The translations under genes were made by a program, and so were the position numbers. DNA of 64,000 nt from an uncultured Faecalibacterium sp. (lineage in GTDB: Bacteria; Bacillota; Clostridia; Oscillospirales; Ruminococcaceae): assembly GCA_934561485.1 (NCBI GenBank), contig CAKTGS010000002.1, positions 16,377 to 80,376 on the forward strand, given 5' to 3'. Positions within the stretch are counted from its first letter, which is position 1. Every line of letters starts with the position of its first letter. The notes beneath the pieces were generated by a model, which was not told the DNA's origin, made no database searches, and saw only the letters and a program-made list of their open reading frames with translations. Below, piece by piece: positions 8,562 through 18,487 of this stretch.

Positions 8562-9491
8562 TTGTACGAAGACGAGTTTGAACTGACCTTTAATGTGCCG
8601 GAAGAAGAACCGGCGGATCTGCCGCAGCCGCAGCCTGCCCCGCAGGCCCCTGCGGCCCCGGTGCCGGAGGAACCGACCCGGGTGGTCACGCTGGAAAAAC
8701 CGGCTCCGCAGCCGCCTGCAGCGCTGCCCCGGCCAGAACCGGCCCCGGCAGTGCCCGCCGCCCCGGCAAACGGGCGGTGCGTGCTGATCTCCGGCGGAGA
8801 CCGCGGCATTGGCGCTGCTGCGGCCCGGGCGTTTTACGCCGCCGGGTACCGGGTGGCCGTGCTGTACCACAGCAACGCCGAAGCCGCTGCCGCGCTGGAA
8901 AAACAGCTGCCCGGCGTAACGGCTGTGCAGTGCGATGTTGGCTCCCGCGCCAGCTGTGAGCTGGCCTTCCACACCGTGGAGCAGGCAATGGGGCATGTGG
9001 ATGTGCTGGTGAGCAACGCGGGCATTGCCCAGCAGAAGCTCTTTACCGACATCACCCCCGAAGAATGGCAGCACATGCTGGACGTCAACCTGACCGGTGC
9101 GTTCCACCTGTGCCAGCTGGCCCTGCCGGGCATGATCCGCCGCAAGGCGGGCCGCATCCTCACCGTGAGCAGCATGTGGGGGCAGACCGGCGGCAGCTGC
9201 GAAGTGCACTATTCCGCCGCAAAGGCCGGCCTGATCGGCCTGACCAAGGCACTGGCAAAAGAAGAAGGCCCCAGCGGCATCACTGTGAACTGTGTGGCAC
9301 CGGGGGTCATTGATACCGATATGATGGCAGCCTTTACCGCCGAGGACAAGGCGGCGCTGGCCGAGGAGACCCCTGTGGGCCGCCTGGGCACCGCCGATGA
9401 GGTGGCACAGCTGCTGGTTTTTCTGGCGGGCGAAAGCGCCGGCTACATCACCGGGCAGGTGTTCGGTGTAAACGGGGGCCTTGTGATCTGA
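8562..9491 (+). CDS. SDR family oxidoreductase, FabG-like, with a Pro/Ala-rich N-terminal extension
   Basis: 309 residues from TTG 8562, which follows ACAGGAGGG at 8545-8553. Residues 1-70 are a low-complexity acidic, Pro/Ala/Glu-rich segment not found in ordinary FabG (about 245 residues). The Rossmann core then begins: dinucleotide loop GGDRGIG at 78-84, SNAG at 151-154, catalytic Ser near 203-204, Tyr 217 and Lys 221 (YSAAK). Family resemblance is to 3-oxoacyl-ACP reductases, but the substrate is not shown by sequence and there are no fab genes alongside. An ATG inside the core is absent near residue 70, so the extension is probably translated. The leader of about 160 bases (8400-8561) is structured but unassigned. 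Confidence 0.85.
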   Translation: MYEDEFELTFNVPEEEPADLPQPQPAPQAPAAPVPEEPTRVVTLEKPAPQPPAALPRPEPAPAVPAAPANGRCVLISGGDRGIGAAAARAFYAAGYRVAVLYHSNAEAAAALEKQLPGVTAVQCDVGSRASCELAFHTVEQAMGHVDVLVSNAGIAQQKLFTDITPEEWQHMLDVNLTGAFHLCQLALPGMIRRKAGRILTVSSMWGQTGGSCEVHYSAAKAGLIGLTKALAKEEGPSGITVNCVAPGVIDTDMMAAFTAEDKAALAEETPVGRLGTADEVAQLLVFLAGESAGYITGQVFGVNGGLVI

Positions 9492-9546
9492 TGTGCAGAA
9501 CCCCCAAAAAACAAGATTTTCCCCGTAGCAAGAAGGAGAGAGCGAA

Positions 9547-10926
<1,380 letters not shown>

Positions 10927-10945
10927 GATTGAACCGTTTGCCCCG

Positions 10946-10972
10946 GCCCCCTCACTTTGAGGGGGCTTTTTT
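10946..10972 (+). terminator. Intrinsic terminator of rpoD
   Basis: GCCCCCTCA / TGAGGGGGC stem (10946-10954, 10958-10966) with a CTT loop and six T residues. Confidence 0.92.
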
Positions 10973-10978
10973 GTTGGA

Positions 10979-11022
10979 ACCCTCTTAGGCACCGCCGCAG
11001 GCGGCAAAGACTGAGAGGGGTC
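10979..11022. repeat. Short palindromic intergenic repeat
   Basis: Outer arms ACCCTCT...AGAGGGGT enclose a GCCGCAGGCGGC hairpin and an 'AGACTGAGAGGGG' tail. The style resembles the interspersed palindromes common between genes of gut Clostridia and the larger element at 54779-54935. A GC-rich terminator for the minus-strand glycosyltransferase (GCAGCGCCGG/CCGGCGCTGC, about 11035-11057) follows it. Confidence 0.5.
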
Positions 11023-11034
11023 ACACAAAAAAAG

Positions 11035-11058
11035 CAGCGCCGGGAACCGGCGCTGCCA
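11035..11058 (-). terminator. Intrinsic terminator of the glycosyltransferase operon
   Basis: GCAGCGCCGG GAA CCGGCGCTGC hairpin with a run of A on the plus strand (T on the transcript) at about 11027-11033. Confidence 0.85.
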
Positions 11059-11076
11059 AAACAGGCTTATAGGCTG

Positions 11077-12678
11077 TTACGCTTCCCCGGTCAGCTCTTG
11101 GATCAGGCGGGTGAGGGTGGAAACGTAGGCTTCGTTGGAATAGTATTGCTCATAGAGTTTGCGGCAGTCATCCTTCATGGCGGCCAGCTGCTCCGGGTGG
11201 GTGATGGCGTGGGCCAGCACTCTGGCCAGTTGGTCGGGGTCGTCCCGGCGGTATACAAAGCCGTTTACCCCTTCGGTGATCAGCCCGGCGGTGCCGGTGT
11301 GCTCCGATACAATGGACGGCTTGCCGAAGATCAGGCCCTCGGTCACAAAGGTGGGCATGGGGTCATCGCGGGAAGCACACACCACGCAGGCGCACTGCTC
11401 CATCAGCGATTTGATCTCCGGCCGCTCCAGCCGCTTGCGGTAGAACACGTGCTCGGGGTCCTCTTCCACCAGGGCGTTCACGGCCCCAAAGATGTCCTTG
11501 TCGGCTCCCTTGCCCACAAACAGGAAGGAAGCCTGTGCCCGGATGTCCGGCGGCAGGCGGCGGATGGCCTCGCAGAAAATGTCCTGCCCCTTGCGCACTT
11601 CCATGGAACCCACCGTTACAAACAGGGGCCGCCCGCCTGCGTAGCTCAGGTCGTAGGGCGGAAAAGTTTCCTGCGCATAGTCCGGCAGGCCGTAGATCAG
11701 CTGCTCCACTTTAAAGTCTGGCCGCACGGCGTGCATGGCGGCGGTGGCGTGGGAGCCAACGGCGGCAATGTGCACGTTGTCGGCCAGCTGCTTGGGAATT
11801 TTGTGGGTGATAAAGGGGTAACCCGCAAAAGCATCGTGCAGCCACCACAGCACCGGCACAAAACCGCCGTTCAGGGTCTGCACAACGGGGGCTTCCACCA
11901 CCGTGTTAGCCAGCACAAAGTCGGCGCTGGTGGCCAGCTCCCACAGGGTGGAGGTGGTCACGCAGTCGCGGCGGGTCACCACGGCGGCCCCGGCGTCCAG
12001 AAACAGCGACAGCGAGCCTTCGTCTGCGGGGCCGAGCACCACCACCTCGTACCCCAGGCTGCGCAGCACCGGAATGGCGCTTACCAGCACGATGGGGGCA
12101 CCGGTCATGGTCAGTTCGTGGCTCAGCACCACAGCGCGTCTGCCGGAGGCCGAAAATACATCCTCGCCGCACAGTTCCCGGCGGAAGTGCAGCAGCGCCT
12201 GCGGCACCCGGTAACAATTGCGGGCCAGCTGGTTTGCCAGCCGCAGCAGCTCGGTCACACTGTCCTTGCCCCGGGCAGCGGCCCGGCAGCGGTCCAGCAG
12301 CTCGCGGGAGAGGATGGCGCAGCGCATCCCGGGCAGGTGCTGGGTGCTCAGATACAGGGCAGTTTCGCCGTCAAAGCCAAACACGGCATCGCACACCACC
12401 AGGTCGGCCCCGGTGCGCAGTGCGGCGGCAAAATAGGTCAGCGCGGTGGAGGTGCACTCCACGTCCTCGCTGACCAAAAGCACCCCTTCCACGGCGGGGG
12501 TCAGCTCCCCGTCCAGGTGGTCTACCAAACGGAACTTGCAGTGCAGCTGGTGTTCCAGTGCATGGGCCAGCGCGTGGTGGCGCTTGGGCGCGTAGATCAG
12601 AAGATAGGTGCTCTGGGTATCGGTGTAGGTCTGCTTGGCCACCTGCCTGCGCTGCAGGGTACTGTAACTGCTGTACAT
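11077..12678 (-). CDS. Glycosyltransferase, GT4-like (group 1)
   Basis: 533 residues. The frame extends to 12696, but ATG 12678 follows GAGGAG with correct spacing. The C-terminal half is a GT-B domain: RPLFVTVGSMEVRKGQD (donor-site entry), FLFVGKGADKD, and the signature region CASRDDPMPTFVTEGLIFGKPSIVS with the conserved E of the EX7E motif, then ARVLAHAI. The N-terminal half (about 230 residues) is poorly conserved and includes a GAPIVLVSAI strand typical of GT4 acceptor domains. It lies in a minus-strand run with a coiled-coil protein and an acyltransferase, suggesting surface glycan synthesis or decoration. Sugar and acceptor are unknown. Confidence 0.85.
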   Translation of the reverse strand: MYSSYSTLQRRQVAKQTYTDTQSTYLLIYAPKRHHALAHALEHQLHCKFRLVDHLDGELTPAVEGVLLVSEDVECTSTALTYFAAALRTGADLVVCDAVFGFDGETALYLSTQHLPGMRCAILSRELLDRCRAAARGKDSVTELLRLANQLARNCYRVPQALLHFRRELCGEDVFSASGRRAVVLSHELTMTGAPIVLVSAIPVLRSLGYEVVVLGPADEGSLSLFLDAGAAVVTRRDCVTTSTLWELATSADFVLANTVVEAPVVQTLNGGFVPVLWWLHDAFAGYPFITHKIPKQLADNVHIAAVGSHATAAMHAVRPDFKVEQLIYGLPDYAQETFPPYDLSYAGGRPLFVTVGSMEVRKGQDIFCEAIRRLPPDIRAQASFLFVGKGADKDIFGAVNALVEEDPEHVFYRKRLERPEIKSLMEQCACVVCASRDDPMPTFVTEGLIFGKPSIVSEHTGTAGLITEGVNGFVYRRDDPDQLARVLAHAITHPEQLAAMKDDCRKLYEQYYSNEAYVSTLTRLIQELTGEA

Positions 12679-12703
12679 GTTCGCACTCCTCTGCATCGTG
12701 TGG

Positions 12704-13519
12704 TTACGGGCGGCGGAAGCAGTGTAGCAGCGCCCGCAGCGGGGCGGTCAGCTTCCAGCTGGTGCTGTGCTTCATGGCTTCCAGCGAGGCATCGTAGGCC
12801 TGGCGGGTCTCGGCCAGTGTCTCCTGCTGTTCCGCCAGCTGGGCCTGCAGGCGGGCAGCTTCCTGCTGGGCAGCAGCCGTCTGCACGGCGGCGGCCTGGG
12901 CAGCAGCCTGGGCGTCCTGTGCATTCTGGCGCAGCACGTTCAGGGCACTGAGCAGGGTCTTGCCGGGCTGCTCGTGCAGGTAGCGCCCCAACGGATAATA
13001 GTGGTAGGTCACGGCAAAGCGCATTCCGGGGGCAAAGCCGGTGGCGCAGCGCACGGTCAGGTTGGGGTCGATGCCCAGAAACAGCATGGTGCCTTCCCGC
13101 AGCACGGTGCCGTTGGCGGGCTGGTAGCTCAGCCGCTCGTCCGAAATGGTAAAATCGGTGATGCAGCAGGCAAACTCGCCGGGGTCCAGCCGCAGGGCCT
13201 GCACATCGGCCGGCAGCTCGAACACGGCAGATACCTCGTGGGTCAGCTCATCGTAGGCATCGCTGGCCACGGTCAGGCATTCCCGGGCCGAAAAGCCGGA
13301 CCCGGAATCGTAGAACAGCTGCGGCAGCAGCAGGGCACCGGTCTCGTTTTCGGCACCGTGGCTGGCAAGGGCGGCCTCGTAGGCCAGCACCTGCTGTTCC
13401 AGCTCCAGGCACCGCTGTGCCAGCCGGGAGACGCCTTCATCGGAGAGTTTGAGCTGCTGTTCCAGCTCGGCTGCACGGCTGCGCACCGCCGCAAGAGTTT
13501 CGGGGGCATCGTTGTTCAT
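12704..13519 (-). CDS. Coiled-coil protein of glycan-synthesis type, function unknown
   Basis: 271 residues, ATG 13519 after GAGGAGAACC. Residues 1-55 and about 195-255 are predicted coiled coil (heptad-rich, Ala/Gln/Glu). Between them is a compact domain (residues 60-185) with beta-like segments. The C-terminal MKHSTSWKLTAPLRALLH stretch is the motif often found where a coiled coil precedes a glycosyltransferase or rhamnan-synthesis domain in larger polypeptides. Here the protein stops there, so it may be a separated module acting with the downstream glycosyltransferase 25 bases away. No catalytic motif is visible. Confidence 0.6.
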   Translation of the reverse strand: MNNDAPETLAAVRSRAAELEQQLKLSDEGVSRLAQRCLELEQQVLAYEAALASHGAENETGALLLPQLFYDSGSGFSARECLTVASDAYDELTHEVSAVFELPADVQALRLDPGEFACCITDFTISDERLSYQPANGTVLREGTMLFLGIDPNLTVRCATGFAPGMRFAVTYHYYPLGRYLHEQPGKTLLSALNVLRQNAQDAQAAAQAAAVQTAAAQQEAARLQAQLAEQQETLAETRQAYDASLEAMKHSTSWKLTAPLRALLHCFRRP

Positions 13520-13577
13520 AACCGGTTCTCCTCTTCCGTTTATAGTTTGGCTGCGCCGCTGCAGCCCTCAGAACGGC

Positions 13578-14699
13578 TCAGTGCCGTGCCGCATAATGAC
13601 GCGGCCCAGCGGCAGCTTTGCGCCGCGCGGGGGCCGTCTTGATGATCCGGTCCCGGCGGCGCTGCAGCAGCAGGCACACCAGCCAGATGGACACGACCGA
13701 GAGCAAAAACTGCAGCCCGATGCCGGCCAGCGGGCGCTCGGCATAATGGGCGGCAAACAGATACCAGGGAATGGCGATCAGCTCCACCGTATGTATGCAG
13801 AAGATGTTCAGCGACTGGCGGCCGATCCCTTCCAAAAACTGCACCACCGGCCCGGTGAAGCGGTTGAGCTTGACGAACAGCTTGATGAACAAAAAGCCGG
13901 TCATGCCGTCCAGCAGGATGCTCAGCGGCCCCATGGTCCATTCGCCCATGGAAATGCAGTCGGTGCTGCGGGCGAGCATGGCCCCCACGGCGGTCAGCAC
14001 GGTGCCGCCCAGCAGGACCCATTTGGCCCGGCGGGAAAGGGGCTTGTCCAGCCAGCGGTTCTGCTTGGCCAGATATCCAATGTAAAGATACGGCACCACC
14101 ACGGCCCCCTGTGCCAGGCAGAAGGGCAGCTCCCACACCAGGGTGGTGGCCCAGCCCAGCAGCATCACGCCAAGCACTGCCCAGTGTGTGTACTTCTCCG
14201 GGAAGATATTCAGGATGGCATCCAGCAGCACCCAGCCCACCAGCAGGGCCAGCAGATACCACATGGGGCCGGTGGAGAAAAACTCCTGCCCGAAGTAGCT
14301 GGCGGTGTGGGGCAGGCCCAGCACAAAGCCGCCTGCTACCTTATAGGTCTCAAACAAGCTGCCGGGCAGGTAGTGGAAGCAGCTGTAGTGCACGATCAGG
14401 TGCAGCACACTGGTGAACAGGGCGGTGTACAGATACGGCTTGAGCAGGCTTTTGCACTGCTGCTTGACGCATTTGGAAACAGAGCGCTTGCGGAAGCCGT
14501 AGCCGCTGGCAATGTAAAAGGCCGCCATCAGCGCTTCGCGGTAGATGAACGGGAAAAATGCGGTAAGCGAAAGCCCATCGCTGAGCTGCAGCGGGTAAAG
14601 TTCGGCCGTGTGGGCCAGAACGATGGTGATCATGCCGGTGCCCTTGAGCAGGTCGAACATGCCAATGGAGTTTACGGTGCGGGGTTTGGTGCCTTGCAT
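13578..14699 (-). CDS. Acyltransferase 3 family membrane protein
   Basis: 373 residues. ATG 14699 follows AAGGAAGGAACC and fits the family start (MQGTKPRTVNSIGMFDLLKG); the frame is open to 14801 without another good site. About ten hydrophobic segments are visible. The LAH motif with the catalytic-type His (TIVLAHTAELYPL, near residue 25) and the R in the second segment (KRSVSKC) fit the acyltransferase_3 (OafA/EstA-like) fold, which moves acetyl or other acyl groups onto extracytoplasmic glycans. The context with a glycosyltransferase and a coiled-coil protein supports surface glycan O-acylation. Confidence 0.85.
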   Translation of the reverse strand: MQGTKPRTVNSIGMFDLLKGTGMITIVLAHTAELYPLQLSDGLSLTAFFPFIYREALMAAFYIASGYGFRKRSVSKCVKQQCKSLLKPYLYTALFTSVLHLIVHYSCFHYLPGSLFETYKVAGGFVLGLPHTASYFGQEFFSTGPMWYLLALLVGWVLLDAILNIFPEKYTHWAVLGVMLLGWATTLVWELPFCLAQGAVVVPYLYIGYLAKQNRWLDKPLSRRAKWVLLGGTVLTAVGAMLARSTDCISMGEWTMGPLSILLDGMTGFLFIKLFVKLNRFTGPVVQFLEGIGRQSLNIFCIHTVELIAIPWYLFAAHYAERPLAGIGLQFLLSVVSIWLVCLLLQRRRDRIIKTAPARRKAAAGPRHYAARH

Positions 14700-14772
14700 G
14701 AAAAAGGTTCCTTCCTTGCGCCGCTTTGCCTGGCGCAGTGTTAATTGTTCCAATTTTTGTGAAGATAAAACT

Positions 14773-14801
14773 AGTATAATGCTTTTTGGGGGCAGTGTCA
14801 A
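14773..14801 (-). promoter_or_regulatory. SigA promoter of the acyltransferase operon
   Basis: TTGACA (14801-14796), 17-base spacer, TATACT (14778-14773) on the minus strand. Confidence 0.8.
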
Positions 14802-14915
14802 TTTGAATTGCCGCCCCGGCGGGGTGCGTGTTGTGTTTTTGCTCTAAAAATTGTAGCAGGCAGCCCGGTGTTTTGCAACGAAAGGGAGAAATTGCCGCTG
14901 GAAAGAGCAAGAAGC

Positions 14916-14953
14916 GCAACATTTAATTGCCAAAGTTGGAAATTAAATGTTGC
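14916..14953. promoter_or_regulatory. 38-bp near-perfect palindrome, probable operator
   Basis: Arms GCAACATTTAATT (14916-14928) and AATTAAATGTTGC (14941-14953) are exact 13-base inverted repeats. The centre contains CCAAAGTTGG, itself dyad-symmetric. It ends 8 bases before the -35 box of the AMP-ligase operon. No T-run follows, so it is an operator rather than a terminator. Confidence 0.7.
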
Positions 14954-14960
14954 AAAAACC

Positions 14961-14989
14961 TTGCATTGCCTGCTGCGATATTGTATACT
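14961..14989 (+). promoter_or_regulatory. SigA promoter of the ligase/ACP/condensation cluster
   Basis: TTGCAT (14961-14966), 17-base spacer, TATACT (14984-14989). Confidence 0.75.
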
Positions 14990-15076
14990 GAGCACAACGT
15001 TAAAAACAGGCCTGCTGTGCGCTTCCGGCATCGGAAGCGGCGGCCCGGCGGGCAGGAACAATAATGGAGGACGAAA

Positions 15077-16525
15077 ATGGTTTCATCGCTGTATCAATCT
15101 CTTTGCAACATGGAAACGATCTATGCAGACCGCGTGGCGATCCGCTATTATGATGAAAACGCGCAGGGCGTGGCGGAAGTGCTCTACCGCCAGTATGCAC
15201 AGGACCTGCGCCGGTTCGTGTCATTCCTGCGCAGCCGGGTGCCGGATGTGCAGGGGCAGCGGGTGGCCATTCTGGCCCGCAACAGCTACCAGTACATAAT
15301 TGATATGTACGGCACCGTGCTGGCCGGCGGCGTGGCAGTGCCGCTGAACACCGGCAAGGACTGGGAGGAGATCCGCTACGAGCTGGACCTGGTGGAGCCG
15401 GTGTGCGTGCTGCACGATGGCGAATACCTGGAACGGGAACCGGCCCTGGCCGAGGCCTACGGCGAAAAGCTGGTGCCGATGGATGCCTTTGCAGCTTTTG
15501 CACCGGCAGCCGATGTGGCAGAGCAGGCCGACCTTGCAAAGCTGGCGTTCATCATGTTCACCTCCGGCACCACGGGCCGCAGCAAGGGCGTCATGCTCTC
15601 GCAGAAGAACCTGTTTGCCGCCATGCCGGCCTTCCTGAACCCCTTTGACGATGTGAAGCGCCAGACCGGCTGGGACACCGACAGCTTTGCGTCCCTGTCC
15701 GGCCTGCCCATGTTCCACATTTCGGCCATGACCAGCCTGGTGTCCTGGAGCATCACGGGCCATGTCATCAACCTGTGCAACAACCTGAAATATTTCTACC
15801 GGGACCTGGGGGCCATGCGCAGCGATGTGATGGCGGTGGTGCCGGTGCTGCTCAAGAGCATTTACAACGATGTGATGAAGGACCGCCGCGAGCGGCTGAA
15901 CGGTCTGCGGGTACTCACCTGCGGCGCGGCCATGTTCGATCCCAAAATGCTCAAGGACCTGATGGACAAGGGCTTTTTCATTGCCCAGATGTACGGCCTG
16001 ACCGAGACTACCGGAGATGGTGCCTGGAACTCTTCCCAGGAGGAACGCTACCTGACCAGTGTGGGCCATGTGGACGAAAGCTGCCAGTACAAGCTGGCGG
16101 ACGGCGAGCTGTGTATGCGCGGCGACCCCGTGATGCTGGGCTACTACAAGGACCCCGAAGCCACAGCAGAGGTGCTGGACGCCGAGGGCTGGTTCCACAC
16201 CGGCGACATTGCCCGGGTGGAAGAGGACGGCTACATGTACCTGACTGGCCGCAAGAAGAATGTGATCATTCTGGACAGCGGCGAGAATGTCAGCCCGGAA
16301 GAACTGGAAAAACGCCTGATGCCCTGTACGGCCATCAAAGAATGCGTGGTCTGCGAAAAGGGGCAGAAGATCTGCGCGCTGGTGTACTGCGATGCAGACA
16401 AGCAGGAGGCTGTGCGTGCGTTCGTAACGGAGGTCAACCGCACACTGCCGCTGTACAAGCGGATGACCGCGGAATTTTCTGCCGAACCCCTGCCCCGGAA
16501 TGCCGCAGGCAAACTGCTGCGTTGA
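15077..16525 (+). CDS. AMP-dependent acyl/aminoacyl ligase, first of a tandem pair
   Basis: 482 residues, ATG 15077 after GGAGG. It is an adenylate-forming (ANL) enzyme. The P-loop MFTSGTTGRSKGVML lies near residue 160, the YGLTETTG (A5) motif near 311, GWFHTGD (A7) near 371, the hinge/A8 region GRKKNVIILDSGENVSPEELE near 390, and the terminal A10 lysine in PRNAAGKLLR. The enzyme should activate a carboxylate with ATP and pass it to a thiol, CoA or the ACP encoded downstream. It is about 50-60% similar by eye to the next gene. Substrate cannot be read from the sequence. First gene of a four-gene unit. Confidence 0.9.
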   Translation: MVSSLYQSLCNMETIYADRVAIRYYDENAQGVAEVLYRQYAQDLRRFVSFLRSRVPDVQGQRVAILARNSYQYIIDMYGTVLAGGVAVPLNTGKDWEEIRYELDLVEPVCVLHDGEYLEREPALAEAYGEKLVPMDAFAAFAPAADVAEQADLAKLAFIMFTSGTTGRSKGVMLSQKNLFAAMPAFLNPFDDVKRQTGWDTDSFASLSGLPMFHISAMTSLVSWSITGHVINLCNNLKYFYRDLGAMRSDVMAVVPVLLKSIYNDVMKDRRERLNGLRVLTCGAAMFDPKMLKDLMDKGFFIAQMYGLTETTGDGAWNSSQEERYLTSVGHVDESCQYKLADGELCMRGDPVMLGYYKDPEATAEVLDAEGWFHTGDIARVEEDGYMYLTGRKKNVIILDSGENVSPEELEKRLMPCTAIKECVVCEKGQKICALVYCDADKQEAVRAFVTEVNRTLPLYKRMTAEFSAEPLPRNAAGKLLR

Positions 16526-16577
16526 GAACCGGGAGCGGATTCCAAATAGAGGAAACGAGCAAAAAGAGGGAAAGAAC

Positions 16578-18044
16578 ATGAAAGAATCGAATCCGAAGAA
16601 CCTGTATGAACTGGTGACCCTGAACATGGAACAGCGCTTTGCAGACCGGGTGTCCTTCCGCTGGTACGATGCCGCGCAGGACGCCGTGGTGGAAAAGAAG
16701 TACCACGAGAGCGCACAGGACATCCGCCGTGCGGTGAACTATCTCACCCACGAGGTGCCGGACATCAAGGGCAAGCGCATCTGCATGTGGAGCAACAACA
16801 GCTATCAGTATGCCATCAACTGCTATGGCGTCATGCTGGCCGGCGGTGTCATCGTGCCGCTGAACCAGCGCAAGAGCTGGGAAGAACTGCAGTATGAGCT
16901 GGAAATGGTGGAGCCGTCTCTCATCCTGACCGATGGAGAGGACTATGGCTGCAACGAGCAGATGCAGGCCGCATACGGTGCGCTTCTGCGTCCGATGAAT
17001 GGTTTTGAAGCCTGCGCACCGGTGGAGGAACTTACCAACAACATTGACCCGGAGGCGCTGATGGTGCTGATGTTCACCTCCGGCACCACGGGCCGCAGCA
17101 AGGGTGTCATGCTGTGTGAGCGCAACTTCTTCGCCGTCATGCCCCACCATGTCAGCGTGGGCGAACACTTCCGGGAAGTCAAGAACGATCCCGACCTGCT
17201 GGTCAACCACCTGACCGTGCTGCCCATGTTCCATCTGGGTGCATTTGGCTGTCTGTTCACCTGGGCCTGGACGGGCTGGGCACAGAATCTGGGCAGTCTG
17301 CGCTCCTTCTACAAAGATCTGAAGCGGATGCCCAGCCAGGATATGGCGGCGGTGCCGGTGCTGGTGGATTCCATCCACCACGACCTGATGACCGGCAAGC
17401 AGGCCAAGCTGGGCGACCTGTGGGCACTGAACTGTATGTCGGCGATGTTCGATCCGCAGATTCTGATGGATCTGAGCGCACACGGCATCATCGTGTCGCA
17501 GCTGTACGGCACCACTGAGACCACCGGCGGCGGCCTCATCAACTTTGCTACCGACCCGGAACACATCGGTGCACTGGGCAAGCCGGACGGTCACTGCGAG
17601 TTCAAACTGCTGGAAGATGGTGAGATCTGCCTGCGCGGCGGAGATGTGATGCTGGGCTACTACAAAGACCCGGAAGCTACGGCACAGGTCATTGATGCAG
17701 AGGGCTGGTTCCACTCCGGCGACCTGGCCCGGCAGGACGCACAGGGCTATGTCTTTATGACCGGCCGCAAGAAGAACCTTATCATTCTGGACAGCGGCGA
17801 GAATGTCAGCCCGGAAGAGCTGGAAGGCCTGCTGGAAAAGTGCCCCGCCATCAAGGAGTGCATCGTGAAGGAAAAAGGCAAGAAGATCTGCGCGGTGGTC
17901 TGCTGTAAAGAAGCCGATCAGCCGGCCGTGCGGGACTTCATCACCGAGGTCAACCGCACCCTGCCGCTGTACAAGCGCATGAGCGCGGTGGAATTCAGCA
18001 CTGAGCCGCTGCCCCGCAACGCGATGGGTAAGCTGCTGCGCTGA
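16578..18044 (+). CDS. AMP-dependent acyl/aminoacyl ligase, second of a tandem pair
   Basis: 488 residues. ATG 16578 follows an AGAGGGAAAG site; the open frame upstream overlaps the previous gene and is not used. It has the same ANL layout: MFTSGTTGRSKGVML, YGTTETTGG, GWFHSGD, GRKKNLIILDSGENVSPEELE, and terminal PRNAMGKLLR with the A10 lysine. Short stretches are identical in the first copy, so the pair arose by duplication, but the substrate-pocket region (roughly residues 215-330) differs clearly. The two enzymes therefore probably load different acids or different carriers. Confidence 0.9.
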   Translation: MKESNPKNLYELVTLNMEQRFADRVSFRWYDAAQDAVVEKKYHESAQDIRRAVNYLTHEVPDIKGKRICMWSNNSYQYAINCYGVMLAGGVIVPLNQRKSWEELQYELEMVEPSLILTDGEDYGCNEQMQAAYGALLRPMNGFEACAPVEELTNNIDPEALMVLMFTSGTTGRSKGVMLCERNFFAVMPHHVSVGEHFREVKNDPDLLVNHLTVLPMFHLGAFGCLFTWAWTGWAQNLGSLRSFYKDLKRMPSQDMAAVPVLVDSIHHDLMTGKQAKLGDLWALNCMSAMFDPQILMDLSAHGIIVSQLYGTTETTGGGLINFATDPEHIGALGKPDGHCEFKLLEDGEICLRGGDVMLGYYKDPEATAQVIDAEGWFHSGDLARQDAQGYVFMTGRKKNLIILDSGENVSPEELEGLLEKCPAIKECIVKEKGKKICAVVCCKEADQPAVRDFITEVNRTLPLYKRMSAVEFSTEPLPRNAMGKLLR

Positions 18045-18241
18045 GCACGGCACGGCGGAGCCTACCCGGCAGTCGGAAGAAAAATCCTGCATCCGGAAGA
18101 GAATGCGGGGCAAAAAACTGGGCAAACCGATAGGGATTGTGGTATACTGTGAGCAGGCAGTGCCCGCCCGTGTGCCGAACGCCTGCTGCGAGCAGGAGGG
18201 CGGGTGCAGAAAAATCCGTCACGGAAAGGAAGAATATTTTG

Positions 18242-18484
18242 ATGGAACGTGCAGAAATCATTTCGCAGATCCTTGCCATTCTGGAAGATGTGGCCGAGAT
18301 CGCCCCGGAGGACGTGAACGAGAACAGCGTGCTGATGGACGACCTGGACCTGTCGTCCATGGAGATCCTGACCATTGTGGCCGACCTGGAAGAGACCTTC
18401 GGCCTGCGCATCCCGGAAAAAGAGCTGCGCAACTTTGTCACCATCGGCGACCTGGCCGATTATCTGGCAGCAAACGAGGGGTAA
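18242..18484 (+). CDS. Stand-alone acyl/peptidyl carrier protein
   Basis: 80 residues, ATG 18242 after GGAAAGGAAG. The helix-2 motif DDLDLSSMEILTIV supplies the phosphopantetheine Ser, followed by LEETFGLRIPEKEL and IGDLADYL, the usual carrier-protein fold. It is acidic and has the 75-80 residue length of free ACPs. It lies between two ligases and a condensation-fold gene, 3 bases before the latter, so it is more likely a dedicated biosynthetic carrier than the fatty-acid AcpP. A phosphopantetheinyl transferase is not in the window. Confidence 0.92.
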   Translation: MERAEIISQILAILEDVAEIAPEDVNENSVLMDDLDLSSMEILTIVADLEETFGLRIPEKELRNFVTIGDLADYLAANEG

Positions 18485-18487
18485 ACC

